DNA of 64,000 bases from Haemophilus haemolyticus. GTDB lineage: Bacteria; Pseudomonadota; Gammaproteobacteria; Enterobacterales; Pasteurellaceae. The notes under the pieces are model-generated. The model saw only the letters and a list, made by a program, of their open reading frames with translations. It ran no database searches and was not told the DNA's origin. The position numbers were made by a program, and so were the translations under genes. The stretch is taken from assembly GCF_003351405.1 (NCBI RefSeq), contig NZ_CP031240.1:124001-188000 (forward strand), read 5' to 3'. Of the stretch, positions 41,901 through 49,864 are shown piece by piece; the first letter of the stretch is position 1, and each line of letters begins with the position of its first letter.

Positions 41901-44396
41901 ATTAGTTAATGTATCACCAGTCTTGATAACATTTTCTACTGTCCCTTTAACCAACCCTCGATTGGTTATATTCTGCTCACTTGTAAGTGCAGTTTGTTTT
42001 CCTTGAATTTCAGCTGTCTTTGTATTTTCAATGTTCTTCGCATTGATTTGGGTATGGCCTTCAGAAAGTAACCCTGCTCGATTAATCAAATGTCCTTGAG
42101 TAGTTAAACTTAATGAAGAACGGCCAACTAAATCGCGTTGACTATCAAAATCTTGAACAAGTTGGATATTTGCATGGTTAGCCTCAATATCGCCATCACC
42201 AGAAAGTGCATTAACCTGAATATTCAGTTTTTCTGCAGCCTGAATTGAACCTTGGCTATTTTTTATGGAAGCCCCTTTACCCTGAATACGAATATCCCCT
42301 GTAGAGAATAATTCACCTTGGTTATTGTCTAATTGATTAACAACATTCAATACCTGAGAAGAAACCGAATAAATCCCACCTTGTTTATTGTCCAATTGAT
42401 GAGCATTCACCTCAACCTTACCCGCAAGAATACCCTGTGTTGGTACTGATTGTGCATTCCCTTTAGTATTTTGGTTATTTAGATTAGTGGTATTAACCGT
42501 TAAATCACCCTGTGCTTGAATAAGTGAACCTGTATTGCCGACTTTTTGGTTATTAATGTCCCTTGCAATATTTAATGTTGAAGAACCGTCAGCAACAATC
42601 ATTCCGGCTTGGTTATCCACGGATAATGCGGTTAAAGTTAAATCTTTACCACTTAGCAACCGTCCTTCTCGATTATTTAAGAATTGATTTTGCTGGGTAA
42701 GACTCATATTTCCACCTGAAAGTATTAAGCCTTTTTCATTATTTAACCCTTGTTCTAGGTTTAATGAGAAGTCACGCGCACCTTGGCTTGCCCATCGCCC
42801 CTGTTGGTTTTCTACTCTTTGCGCAGTTGCATTAATCCAATCCGCTTTTAAATTAGCGTGCTGTGTTAAAAGTTGAGAAGGGGTATGTAAATTGATTTCA
42901 TTTTTTGCAATGAGCGTCGCTTGATTTGCATTCATTTCACCTTGATGAGCCACAATATGAACATCTTGGCCACTTGTCTGACTCTCGCTAACATCAACTG
43001 TTTGAGCTTGAACATCGACCTTACCAGAGGCAATATTTTTCCCTTTCGCCACAGTTGTTTTTGCTGTTTTTATTTCAAGGTTTTTAGTCTCACTAACCTC
43101 ATCTATCTCGCGGGCTTTACCATTTTCCTCGATACCGGCAGCCAATACCGAAGATTTACCCGCTTCGACTGAATCCGCTTGATAACGAATATGCCCACCT
43201 GAAATAGTCGCGCCTACCTGATTAATCTGATTTTTAGCATTAACTAGAACATCACCTCGTGCTGTTTCAACTTTACCTTTTTGAATCACATCAGACTTGG
43301 TTTTGATTTGGACATCTTGTTTACCGCTAATCTCCCCTTCATTAACAATACGCCCTTGACTATCAATTTTCACCTCACCCGCTGAGGCCCCAATATGCCC
43401 CGCATTACGTACACCAAGGCCTTGACCGTTATCCACTAAATGGATTTTCTCAGCATACATCCCACCTAATTGGCTCACATCCACACTGTAGCTTTGGTTT
43501 TCGCCTTGGGTATCAGAAGTGCGGTCAGTGTTGTCGGTGTTTTTATCTCCCACGTAAACCACTGAATCATTGGTGCGGTCAACGTTGTTTTTACCCGTGG
43601 TAACTTTAATGCCTTTTTTAGACCAAACCCCACCTTTGATTTCGGCTTTCTCAGCGATAATATCAGTGTAATCAGATTGACTGTTATCCATGCCTTTTTG
43701 GCCAACAGTCACTTTTCCGACTTTTACGTGATAGCCTTTCAACTCGCCATTTTCTACTTCTGCTTTACCTGTTGTCAGGGTTGTTCGCCCCGCATTAATC
43801 ACACCACAGCCATCACACTGAATACCACTTGGGTTAGCAATCACCACATCCGCTTTTTTACCTGCCACCTCTACATAACCTTTTAAACGACTTGGGTTGG
43901 CTGAATTGACCTCGTTAAGAATGACTTTTGCTTCACCGCGAGCAAGATTTGGGTTACCTTGCACCCAGCCCGCCATTTGAGTTTGTGCTGCTTTACGAGC
44001 ATTGTTTAGCACGGCGCCTTTTTCTGCCACATCAAATTGCGAATATTGGTTACGTGATACCCCACCTGCACTTGGGGTTTGAATATTTACTTGCGGTAAA
44101 CCATTCGCTGTTTGAAGTACGGTAGGTTGTTGATTACCTGGTGCAGATTTATCTGCACGAATGGCCATATCTTCTGCATAAACAGAAGGCAAAAAGACAA
44201 AACCTAATGCTAACATTAAGCTGAAATGAATGGAGTTGAGGGAGAAGGAAAGTGCGGTTGAAAATAATCCTGTTTTTTCTTGTTCTGGACTCATATTTTC
44301 ACTTTGCGCTTTACCTTGAGATTTTGCCAGCTCAGAGACCACCACAAGCTGATTTAATACACGGCTAAAAATCACTTTATAATGACGTTTATTCAT
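35922..44396 (-). CDS. cdiA: CdiA: contact-dependent growth inhibition effector
   Basis: A 2824-residue two-partner-secretion exoprotein. In order: extended signal region (MNKRHYKVIFSRVLNQLVVV), hydrophobic core and cleavage after SVYA (residue 74), TPS/haemagglutination domain with NPNL (148-151) and NPSGI (188-192), a long filamentous-haemagglutinin repeat region rich in Asn/Gly turns, a Pro/charged central region (about 1040-1140, receptor-binding position), more FHA repeats, a pre-toxin region, VENN (2526-2529) and a 295-residue toxin tip CT1. The tip has a Lys/Glu-rich entry part and a Gly/Ala-rich, weakly hydrophobic second half (SFAIGALAAGGSVAAVRVI; SLVSLGLDT), suggesting membrane insertion. 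CdiB exports it. Apparently intact and the only full-length copy here. Confidence 0.92.
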   Translation of the reverse strand: MNKRHYKVIFSRVLNQLVVVSELAKSQGKAQSENMSPEQEKTGLFSTALSFSLNSIHFSLMLALGFVFLPSVYAEDMAIRADKSAPGNQQPTVLQTANGLPQVNIQTPSAGGVSRNQYSQFDVAEKGAVLNNARKAAQTQMAGWVQGNPNLARGEAKVILNEVNSANPSRLKGYVEVAGKKADVVIANPSGIQCDGCGVINAGRTTLTTGKAEVENGELKGYHVKVGKVTVGQKGMDNSQSDYTDIIAEKAEIKGGVWSKKGIKVTTGKNNVDRTNDSVVYVGDKNTDNTDRTSDTQGENQSYSVDVSQLGGMYAEKIHLVDNGQGLGVRNAGHIGASAGEVKIDSQGRIVNEGEISGKQDVQIKTKSDVIQKGKVETARGDVLVNAKNQINQVGATISGGHIRYQADSVEAGKSSVLAAGIEENGKAREIDEVSETKNLEIKTAKTTVAKGKNIASGKVDVQAQTVDVSESQTSGQDVHIVAHQGEMNANQATLIAKNEINLHTPSQLLTQHANLKADWINATAQRVENQQGRWASQGARDFSLNLEQGLNNEKGLILSGGNMSLTQQNQFLNNREGRLLSGKDLTLTALSVDNQAGMIVADGSSTLNIARDINNQKVGNTGSLIQAQGDLTVNTTNLNNQNTKGNAQSVPTQGILAGKVEVNAHQLDNKQGGIYSVSSQVLNVVNQLDNNQGELFSTGDIRIQGKGASIKNSQGSIQAAEKLNIQVNALSGDGDIEANHANIQLVQDFDSQRDLVGRSSLSLTTQGHLINRAGLLSEGHTQINAKNIENTKTAEIQGKQTALTSEQNITNRGLVKGTVENVIKTGDTLTNIGTGRIYGGHVALQAGQKIVNTDELQSDGTIKSAVVAAKERLDVAAPFVENSKTVFTQNWAFNGIGGTLSSEGKVVFGRTLDENNQSKDLGDKLLNSGSLIEGRGVVLGMHQTLNKNARIDTRLEEVKREEVKEHYLLEDGSAERINFDQLRWASFSRAGKVVYKNQNKVTRPTNGKIEGHILPMPNEEVCANEQTRSGCVVVPQALYLNNDPIWAAFNITPPPTSPTLPDLSGLDETLKQAPEEPKQPKRTWRNRHDYDRLMKEYELKMGEYRKAVADYEAKLVEFSAQMKPYFEWAKVNEKAFEQLDAAILEHNKKLLGKEFYRFWDIYVQERITSETKVKETHPGKILSQGDVEFNGHVENNRSQIMAAGKIYNPNNPSEEVNNVPEMGITRVVDNGNQEWTYSRWRGGFRRYHQREWAGRHDYQKITDTPLDLKQVRTEAYTTVTPEGEKANLSMETLALANNIHVANGVNQSNAKAGQREIRTIGADVSLPTSSLYHTNPEATNRPLIETDPQFTDRKQWLSGDYMFKALRSDPQNILRRLGDGYYEQRLVRDQVNQLTGRMFLTGYQDLEAQYKGLMDNGITFAKRFNLTPGVALSPAQVAQLTSDIVWFEEKEVTLPSGKQVKVMAPRVYAMAQKGDLNGEGTLISADVIDLRSNRLTNSGTIAGRKLTLLNTESLFNAGTITGDKVGINTTNNFDNIGGKVEAERALLVDVGGDLNHESTTMTTKVDLSHFQRSETTLARKALFYVKGEDGQLQLSSNNLNAKGADIINDGNGSTLVQSKNNMNLTALSVGFDEKMGAGNHYRHEKVEQAISSQIKGKGDVTLTAKNLRAEGAQLDSEAKLMAIAENDLVLNGAKESRDFEEFHKTKSGSLARTTKTSLDQQHSVTQVGTQVSGKEVVLLAGHDVKAKGIQAIAEDNLHIQAGHDVDIAADTNHFKNKHVETKKTRGVFTDGGIGLTFGSKSEKHDYETEGWTQSDARSTLGSMNGNIRVSAGNHTNVLGTNMITPRTNQIDIEGASVKVEAGKDIIERKEGHEYKQSGVTIALSTPVTDMAQAAYNSVNRSQQVTNGKLKALYAVKAAEEATMAAQNVGKVAETLDALRAGNMQNTGTTSSPSMKVSIGYGSQKQTQSSESQSISHQKSTVNTGTLNVKARDEKLTFEGVDANAKLMTLSGKKGIEIKGVKDEEHQHTKNKSAGGSVGVFVGTNGNSYGIGIEGSGNVARGKSNSDSERWQNSHLQADKLITNSEAGNLSLDAANLNAKRWEADIQNLTITSRQDTEKYESKQTSASASGSVAYGSGGGASVSASYNKAKVDYAQVNEQAGIRVGEDGMDANIHNHTQLNGAIIESDAEASKNHFKTKSITATDIENKSEIKTESASMGAGTGGINPMQAISSALSLLGNTNESARSTTQSAISDNIQIETETPEKLTALSRDTKNANQRVEKQDLQKMQERQEMAKVIGDISNNAISIATYNEREKINKLGLEKFKLEEQEKALKGQAGNEQQLAAIKQQLTNVQADITKTQGEIDRTYGIGSEKGMAIRAVTAALQAAAQNDTAGSLVALASPYLNKTIHEMTAGDTAKDKATNLMAHALLSAVEFQVTGKDPLTGAVAGVTGEVTAQILTQAIYNKMPNQLTANEKENISTLSQLAGGLAAALTAKANGTTAEQGSSFLAATSGAETAKRAVENNLLSKNEDEELFKISEKFEKEKELKQKEKNRGGELLKKDSYINFLIRLNQKDPSQLTEGQKNYLAVELHKIAKSWNVPVSDLYNWDFTKEIKRNDSALTKYLSDEIKFWDSYVGKQAQSFAIGALAAGGSVAAVRVIPKAVGYLQETAVLSARAPVAAEMLVTGGYKAGEISYKAHSGQYKTEDELKSAIYDGTKDVIKVPLLSKLKPGAQALNSFAFDLMYEVNKPGATDRQIKTEMVGSSAGSLVSLGLDTALSRIPNINPAVKIFSNVVIGGYSSDKLKSLYQDNLNKNEEKK
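36810..40040 (-). repeat. Direct repeat copy A (inside cdiA, about 3.2 kb)
   Basis: The 3' half of cdiA from VTLPSGKQVKV to VENN; duplicated at 31576-34764. The repeats have the same orientation, so recombination between them would delete about 5.3 kb and swap CT1 for CT3 on the secreted protein. Confidence 0.9.
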
Positions 44397-44465
44397 TTTT
44401 TAATTTCCTTTAAGTTTTAAATTCTATTTGGTTTTAATCAATTTATTCATCTAAAAGCGTGAGCA

Positions 44466-46238
44466 TTAAAAACGGTAGCTCACATTAAATCCGGTTGTCA
44501 CATGACTGGTTCTAAATCCTTCCGGTTTTTTAATTGGAACACCCACAAAATAATCATAGTTAATGCCCCATCGTTTGCCACGAAGTCCAATTGCGCCCCC
44601 CATTAAGCTATCACCAATTTGAAGCTCTTCTTGGCTAGAATGCACCTTACCTCGGTCAATCCCTAAATAAAGCTCATGTCCCTTATTGGCGATATTCCAA
44701 CCTAGCTCATTTCGCCATAACCAACCTTTTTCACCGGAAAGCGATAGCTCGCCATCAAATCCGCGTACGGTATAACGACCACCAATACTAAATTTATCTT
44801 GTTGTGTTAAAGGTGTGCCGTTCCATTGTCCATTCCAGCTAGTGTTAAAGCGAAAAGGCTGATTGCCGATAGTGAAAGGGTAGGTAAAATCAATGCCTGC
44901 CGTAAAAATCTGCATACGGGAAGTCCCTTCGCCAAACTCTTCTTCCGGAGCGGGTAAGGATTTATTCCCACCCGTACCACGTTTATAGTTCGCAAACAGT
45001 TGTAATACGGTTTCACCAATGTATTGAGTGTGATTTAAGCCTACTTCCCAACCTGCTGTTCGACGACGCTGTACTTCAATTTCGGTGTCATTGATGTAGT
45101 TATGGGATTTTTTCGTCCATAACGCGGCATTCACATAGGTTTTATAAAGACTTCCACGCGATAATAAACGGCTTAAATTCGCTTTCATTTGCTGGCTTTC
45201 GCCCGAATAGGTATAAGACTCAAATGCACCCGCCACCGTTTGGTGATAAGAATATTTTGAACCGGAAAGGGTTAAGAGGTAATTCTTCCAAGGAATAGAA
45301 TAATAGAGGCTAACATTTTTACTGCCATAATCCCCTTCCGCATCATCGCTATCACGTTTAAAGCTGCGCGTACCGCTGATATAGAACATATCATTAAGTG
45401 TTAGCACGTTATCCCAAGAAAACGTGGCTAAACCCTGTAAACGCCCCGTAGCTTTACTGCCTGAATCATCTAAGCCCAAAGTCAAATGAAAAGGTAAGCT
45501 TTGCTTATAAGCAATCACCACATCGGTTTCACCTACCGCATCCGTTGGTACTAGCTCCATATTCGCATCAGCACTCGGTACACGTTTTAAGTTTTCTAAA
45601 CCTTGTTCAATATTGCGAATATTTAATATATCCCCTTGCGCCATTGGCATGGCAAACCACAAGGTACCACGGGTCGCAAACGGAATCGCACTTTGGTCTT
45701 GTAATTGAATACGGCCTACTTTACCTGGAATCACGGTTAACACGAGCATGCCTGAACGTAAATCCTGCGGCTCGACCACCACGCGTGTAGTGACATAACC
45801 CAAATCAATTAAACGATTTTGAATACGGCGAAGTAATACGTTAATCCCCTCAGAGCCAATACAAGCAGGCAGCGCAAAATCACGCTCAGCATAAGCAGAC
45901 TTTAATGCCCAAGAAAATTGGCTTGGTTGGATTAATTTAAGGGAAGAGGCTGATGGATTTTCTTCAGCTTGGTAATCGGTCAGCACCAATTGATTGATAG
46001 GAAAACATTGCGCTTCATTCTGCGGAAAGCCTAGAGATTGTAAACGTTCAGATTCAAGGAGAACAGAGGGCACTTTCACTTGTTGAGATTGAATGGCTAA
46101 ATCTAGCTCAACTTGTTGTTGCTGCTGACGTAATGAAATTTGTTTTTCAACCAAGGTTGGCTGATGATTGGGTTCTGCATGTAGGTGAGTTGAAATACTG
46201 ACTAATATAAGGAAAGATAAGAAAGAAAATATTTTCAT
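44466..46238 (-). CDS. cdiB: CdiB: outer-membrane two-partner secretion transporter
   Basis: A 590-residue FhaC/ShlB-type Omp85 protein. Signal peptide ending HLHA, an N-terminal plug helix (LVEKQISLRQQQQQVELD), two POTRA domains (about 90-260; LQNRLIDLGYVTTRVVVEPQDLR region), and a 16-strand barrel with the lid motif IGGRYTVRGFDGE (about 480). The C-terminal residue is Phe (FNVSYRF), as needed for BamA recognition. It exports CdiA; the cdiA gene follows after 69 bases. Confidence 0.95.
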   Translation of the reverse strand: MKIFSFLSFLILVSISTHLHAEPNHQPTLVEKQISLRQQQQQVELDLAIQSQQVKVPSVLLESERLQSLGFPQNEAQCFPINQLVLTDYQAEENPSASSLKLIQPSQFSWALKSAYAERDFALPACIGSEGINVLLRRIQNRLIDLGYVTTRVVVEPQDLRSGMLVLTVIPGKVGRIQLQDQSAIPFATRGTLWFAMPMAQGDILNIRNIEQGLENLKRVPSADANMELVPTDAVGETDVVIAYKQSLPFHLTLGLDDSGSKATGRLQGLATFSWDNVLTLNDMFYISGTRSFKRDSDDAEGDYGSKNVSLYYSIPWKNYLLTLSGSKYSYHQTVAGAFESYTYSGESQQMKANLSRLLSRGSLYKTYVNAALWTKKSHNYINDTEIEVQRRRTAGWEVGLNHTQYIGETVLQLFANYKRGTGGNKSLPAPEEEFGEGTSRMQIFTAGIDFTYPFTIGNQPFRFNTSWNGQWNGTPLTQQDKFSIGGRYTVRGFDGELSLSGEKGWLWRNELGWNIANKGHELYLGIDRGKVHSSQEELQIGDSLMGGAIGLRGKRWGINYDYFVGVPIKKPEGFRTSHVTTGFNVSYRF

Positions 46239-46269
46239 AGGCTAAACCACATTATTGCAACTATATTTA

Positions 46270-46298
46270 AGTATAATTTTAGTGATTATTTTTGTAAA
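46270..46298 (-). promoter_or_regulatory. Probable cdiBA promoter
   Basis: On the minus strand a -35 TTTACA (46298-46293) and -10 TATACT (46275-46270) are separated by exactly 17 bases, about 30 bases before the cdiB ATG. The ribosome binding site of cdiB is poor (TTTAGCCT). Confidence 0.65.
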
Positions 46299-46317
46299 GG
46301 ATGGCTCAATAGTCACT

Positions 46318-47025
46318 CTAGTTCACACGATAAAAGCTGAATTCTTGTAGTATTTTAAGTTGCAATCGTTCTCCACTCCATTCATAAAAGTGCGGTAATT
46401 TTTCTTGATGATTGACAAAAGCGGCTAAATAAACAGGGAGTTCGTCAGTAAACCACAACTGGCCCTGCGGACAATAATCTGAAAAAATTTTTTGTTGTTC
46501 AGGAAAATGACGAACATTGGATAATTTTACGATCCCAAATCCTTGAGATTTCAATACAGCCTCTCGTAAACACCAACAACGATAAAAAGCCTTCAAAGAA
46601 TCCTGCTGATAATGAAACCAATCAATTTCTTCTTTTGGTGCAATATGTTCCATCAACGCAGTAAAATTTCTTATTTTAGGAAATTCAATATCAATTCCCA
46701 CCGCACTTTTTTCTTCATTTCTAATATCTAATATTACTGCCACCCAATCACCTGAATGGCTAATATTAAAATCTATTCGCTCATCAAGAAAATAGGGTCT
46801 GCCACTTTCGGTACGTTGAATTTGAGATAAAAGTGCGGTGGATTTTCCTGATATTTTTAAAAGTTGGAAAAGTAATAAGTGAGCAAGCCTGCGGCACTGA
46901 TGACGCTGAAAAACACGCGAGCTATTCATTTCAATTTGATATAGATTTTCTGGAATCAGTTCATCGGGTAAGGATTCCAAAGAAAAAGGTTGATTTATAT
47001 TGCCGTAGGCGATGTAGGTTGTCAT
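46318..47025 (-). CDS. 4'-phosphopantetheinyl transferase (Sfp/AcpT type)
   Basis: This transferase moves the phosphopantetheine arm from CoA to a carrier-protein serine. It has 235 residues with the Sfp signature: NISHSGDWVAVIL (about 83-95), AVGIDIEFPK (Mg-binding Asp/Glu) and FYRCWCLREAVLKSQGFG (WxxKEA-type motif with Arg in place of Lys). It matches what I recall as HI0152 in Rd. Located between dcuB and cdiB; with acpP two genes away, AcpP is a plausible substrate. Confidence 0.9.
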   Translation of the reverse strand: MTTYIAYGNINQPFSLESLPDELIPENLYQIEMNSSRVFQRHQCRRLAHLLLFQLLKISGKSTALLSQIQRTESGRPYFLDERIDFNISHSGDWVAVILDIRNEEKSAVGIDIEFPKIRNFTALMEHIAPKEEIDWFHYQQDSLKAFYRCWCLREAVLKSQGFGIVKLSNVRHFPEQQKIFSDYCPQGQLWFTDELPVYLAAFVNHQEKLPHFYEWSGERLQLKILQEFSFYRVN

Positions 47026-47030
47026 AAAAT

Positions 47031-47055
47031 AAAAGCACCATTTAAAGGTGCTTTT
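47031..47055 (-). terminator. Terminator after dcuB
   Basis: AAAAGCACC and GGTGCTTTT form a perfect 9-bp stem with a 7-base loop between dcuB and the transferase gene. Confidence 0.75.
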
Positions 47056-47084
47056 ATATTAAAAGGATTTAGTTTGTGTGTAAA

Positions 47085-48416
47085 TTAGCGAATCACTAAT
47101 TCCGCCACAGAAACACCGACCAAGCAAGCAACAACAACCCCAATTAAACCTGGCACCATGAAACTGTGGTTAAAATAATATTTACCAATTTTCGTTGTAC
47201 CCGTTACGTCAAAGTTTACTGTTGCAATGTCTGATGGATAATTTGGAATAAAGAAATAGGCATAAGTTGCTGGCATTAAACCAACCAAGATTGGCGCAGG
47301 AATGCCTAAACCAATACCAACAGGTAATAACATGACTGCAGTCGCAGCTTGGCTGTTAATTACGACAGAAACTGCAAATAATGCCAAGGCGAACGTCCAA
47401 GGATAAGTTTGAACCATATCGGTAATCGCAGCTTTAAATTCTGGCATTGCATATTGGAAATAAGTATCGCTCATCCAAGCAATACCATAAATCGCAATCG
47501 CTGCCACCATACCAGACTTAAATACTACGCCATTTGGCACGATTTGAGGATTCGTTTTCGTTGCGAGTAAAATCACACCACCAAAGCAAAGCATCATCAT
47601 TTGGATGATTAGTGACATGGAAATCGCTTTTCCGCTACCGATAGTACGAATTTCAGGAATCATCGCAATCGCAACAATCACCACCAATGCTAATAAGAAC
47701 AAATACACTGATTTCTTAGCACCTTGTGGAAGGGTTTCATTCAATGTTGTGCTTGTGGTATTTAAAATACGTTCGCTCCATACTGGATCTTGTAAACGAC
47801 GTTGATATTCAGGATCTTGTTCCAACTCTTTACCACGACGTATACTGTATAAGGAAAGCGCAATCGTACCCGCTAAGGTTGCAGGAACTGTCACACAAAT
47901 AATATCTAACAAACTAATATGCTCAAAACCAGGCATTGCAGTAATTTTACCTAGATAGAAGACAACAGCTGCAGAGAGTGGGCTAGATGTGATGGCTAAT
48001 TGAGACGCTACGGAAGACGCTGCCATTGGGCGTTCTGGACGGATTTTGTTTTTCAATGCAACATCGCCGATGATTGGCATGATTGTGTAAACAGAGTGAC
48101 CAGTACCAAGCATAAACGTTAATAAATACACGACCAATGGACCTAGTAAAGTGACACGTTTTGGATTTTTACGAAGAATGCGTTCAGCAATTTGTAACAT
48201 AAATTTCAAACCGCCTGCAGCTTCAAGCACGGATGCACAAGTCACTACTGCAAGAATGATCAGCATTACATCAATCGGTGCTTTCCCCACTGGCATACGG
48301 AATACCAAAACTTCGATAGCAAGACCGATACCAGAAACAACACCTAATCCAATACCACCGTAACGGCTTCCCATATAAAGCATTAACAATAAGAATAAAA
48401 ATTCTAAATAAAGCAT
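47085..48416 (-). CDS. dcuB: Anaerobic C4-dicarboxylate antiporter (Dcu family)
   Basis: This inner-membrane antiporter exchanges fumarate, malate or aspartate for succinate in anaerobic growth. It has 443 residues and about 11 hydrophobic helices, with the Dcu motifs GTGHSVYTIMPIIGDVA, ASSVASQLAITSSPLSAAV and FFIPNYPSDIAT. Length is between DcuA and DcuB of E. coli; I follow the DcuB name of the Rd orthologue from memory. Transcribed toward the transferase gene. Confidence 0.92.
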   Translation of the reverse strand: MLYLEFLFLLLMLYMGSRYGGIGLGVVSGIGLAIEVLVFRMPVGKAPIDVMLIILAVVTCASVLEAAGGLKFMLQIAERILRKNPKRVTLLGPLVVYLLTFMLGTGHSVYTIMPIIGDVALKNKIRPERPMAASSVASQLAITSSPLSAAVVFYLGKITAMPGFEHISLLDIICVTVPATLAGTIALSLYSIRRGKELEQDPEYQRRLQDPVWSERILNTTSTTLNETLPQGAKKSVYLFLLALVVIVAIAMIPEIRTIGSGKAISMSLIIQMMMLCFGGVILLATKTNPQIVPNGVVFKSGMVAAIAIYGIAWMSDTYFQYAMPEFKAAITDMVQTYPWTFALALFAVSVVINSQAATAVMLLPVGIGLGIPAPILVGLMPATYAYFFIPNYPSDIATVNFDVTGTTKIGKYYFNHSFMVPGLIGVVVACLVGVSVAELVIR

Positions 48417-48580
48417 AAGTACCTCAAAAATAAAAAAATTATAAAAATAATACCCTTTTTGAGGAATAAAACTAGATATTTTTTAAATTTTAGAACAAGA
48501 ATTGAATTAAAAGGTAATTCAGATCAATTTTACAATGCAGGAATAAGAGAAAAGTGCGGTGATGTTAGAAAGAAATTTTT

Positions 48581-48610
48581 GAAAAAAATTAGGCGACTTA
48601 AAAAGTCGCC
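48581..48610 (-). terminator. Terminator after acpP
   Basis: GGCGACTT and AAGTCGCC stem, followed on the minus strand by TAATTTTTTT. Confidence 0.85.
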
Positions 48611-48620
48611 CAACTTGAAA

Positions 48621-48851
48621 TTATTGATTGTTTTGCACGTAGTCAATCGCAGATTGAACAGTTGTGATTTTTTCAGCTTCTTCATCTGGAATTTCGATAT
48701 CGAATTCTTCTTCTAAAGCCATTACTAATTCAACTGTGTCTAAAGAGTCCGCACCTAAATCTTCAACGAAAGAAGCTTCAGATTTAACATCTTCTTCTTT
48801 AACACCTAATTGTTCAACGATGATTTTTTTCACGCGTTCTTCAATACTCAT
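48621..48851 (-). CDS. acpP: Acyl carrier protein
   Basis: A 76-residue acidic carrier protein for fatty acid synthesis. The phosphopantetheine attachment serine lies in [20 protein letters not shown] (Ser 36). It begins [17 protein letters not shown], typical for gamma-proteobacterial ACP. A 272-base gap separates it from fabG. Confidence 0.98.
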   Translation of the reverse strand: MSIEERVKKIIVEQLGVKEEDVKSEASFVEDLGADSLDTVELVMALEEEFDIEIPDEEAEKITTVQSAIDYVQNNQ

Positions 48852-49123
48852 TTGTTTTTCCTATTTTGTTGGTTTTAACTCATAAAAGAGCGGTTAGTGT
48901 ATGTATTTTTTATCAACTTGCAACTATTTTATAGGCTGGTCGCACCACAAAATGGGCAATCTGAATACACACATTAAAAATAGTTACGTACCTTTGCATA
49001 CGCTCAAGGCGTAACCAAGCTACACTGCGAATGGGATTCTAACATTATCTAAAATCTTTGGCTATGATTTTGTGTTTAGAACGCCACTCAAGTCTAAATA
49101 AAGAGAAATGCTGATTTTCAGCA

Positions 49124-49852
49124 TTAACTCATATATAAACCACCATTTACATGCAACGTTGTGCCTGTAATGTAAGCCGCATCATCAGAAGCTAAGAAAG
49201 CAACGGCTTTAGCAATATCTTTAGCCTCGCCTAAACGACCTGCTGGAACATTAGATAAAATACCCGCTTTTTGTTCATCAGTAAGCACTTCTGTCATATC
49301 CGTTGCAATAAAACCAGGTGCAACTACATTCACAGTAATACCACGTGCAGCTACTTCTTTCGCTAAAGATTTAGAAAAACCAATCACACCCGCTTTTGCT
49401 GCACAATAGTTAGCTTGTCCTGGATTACCCATTGAACCAACCACTGAACCAATATTGATGATACGACCAAAACGTTTTTTCATCATTGAACGTAACATGG
49501 CTTTAGAAAGATGATATACCGAAGTTAAGTTAGTTTGCATAATATCAAACCACTCATCATCTTTCATACGCATCAATAAATTATCGCGAGTAATACCTGC
49601 GTTATTCACGAGAATATCAATATCGCCAAAATCATTTTTAATTTGCTCAAGTAAAGTTTCGATAGATTCTTTATCCGTTACGTTTAAAACTAAACCTTTA
49701 CCTTTATCTCCTAAATATGCAGAAATTGCCTCTGCACCTTTTTCAGATGTTGCGGTACCAATTACAAACGCACCTTTTGAACTAAGTTCTTCTGCAATCG
49801 CACGACCAATACCACGAGTAGCCCCTGTCACTAAAGCAATTTTACCTTGCAT
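49124..49852 (-). CDS. fabG: 3-oxoacyl-[acyl-carrier-protein] reductase
   Basis: NADPH-dependent reduction of beta-ketoacyl-ACP in the fatty acid elongation cycle. It is a 242-residue short-chain dehydrogenase with TGATRGIGRAIAEEL (cofactor), NNAG, Ser in INIGSVVGS and the catalytic YCAAKAG (Tyr-x3-Lys). It follows fabD by 12 bases. Confidence 0.97.
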   Translation of the reverse strand: MQGKIALVTGATRGIGRAIAEELSSKGAFVIGTATSEKGAEAISAYLGDKGKGLVLNVTDKESIETLLEQIKNDFGDIDILVNNAGITRDNLLMRMKDDEWFDIMQTNLTSVYHLSKAMLRSMMKKRFGRIINIGSVVGSMGNPGQANYCAAKAGVIGFSKSLAKEVAARGITVNVVAPGFIATDMTEVLTDEQKAGILSNVPAGRLGEAKDIAKAVAFLASDDAAYITGTTLHVNGGLYMS

Positions 49853-49864
49853 TTTTTCTTCCTT

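Noticed and set aside
29487..44396. Possibility that the long repeats were a CRISPR or a satellite array
   Set aside because: Only two or three copies, kilobase-sized, colinear with cdiA codons and in frame.
35922..44396. Heme-haemopexin utilisation protein (HxuA) as the identity of the large exoprotein
   Set aside because: HxuA is much shorter and lacks a VENN junction and an overlapping immunity gene; this protein has the CdiA layout.
48852..49123. Possible small gene between acpP and fabG
   Set aside because: No open frame with a ribosome binding site or recognisable composition; only promoter-like A/T-rich DNA.
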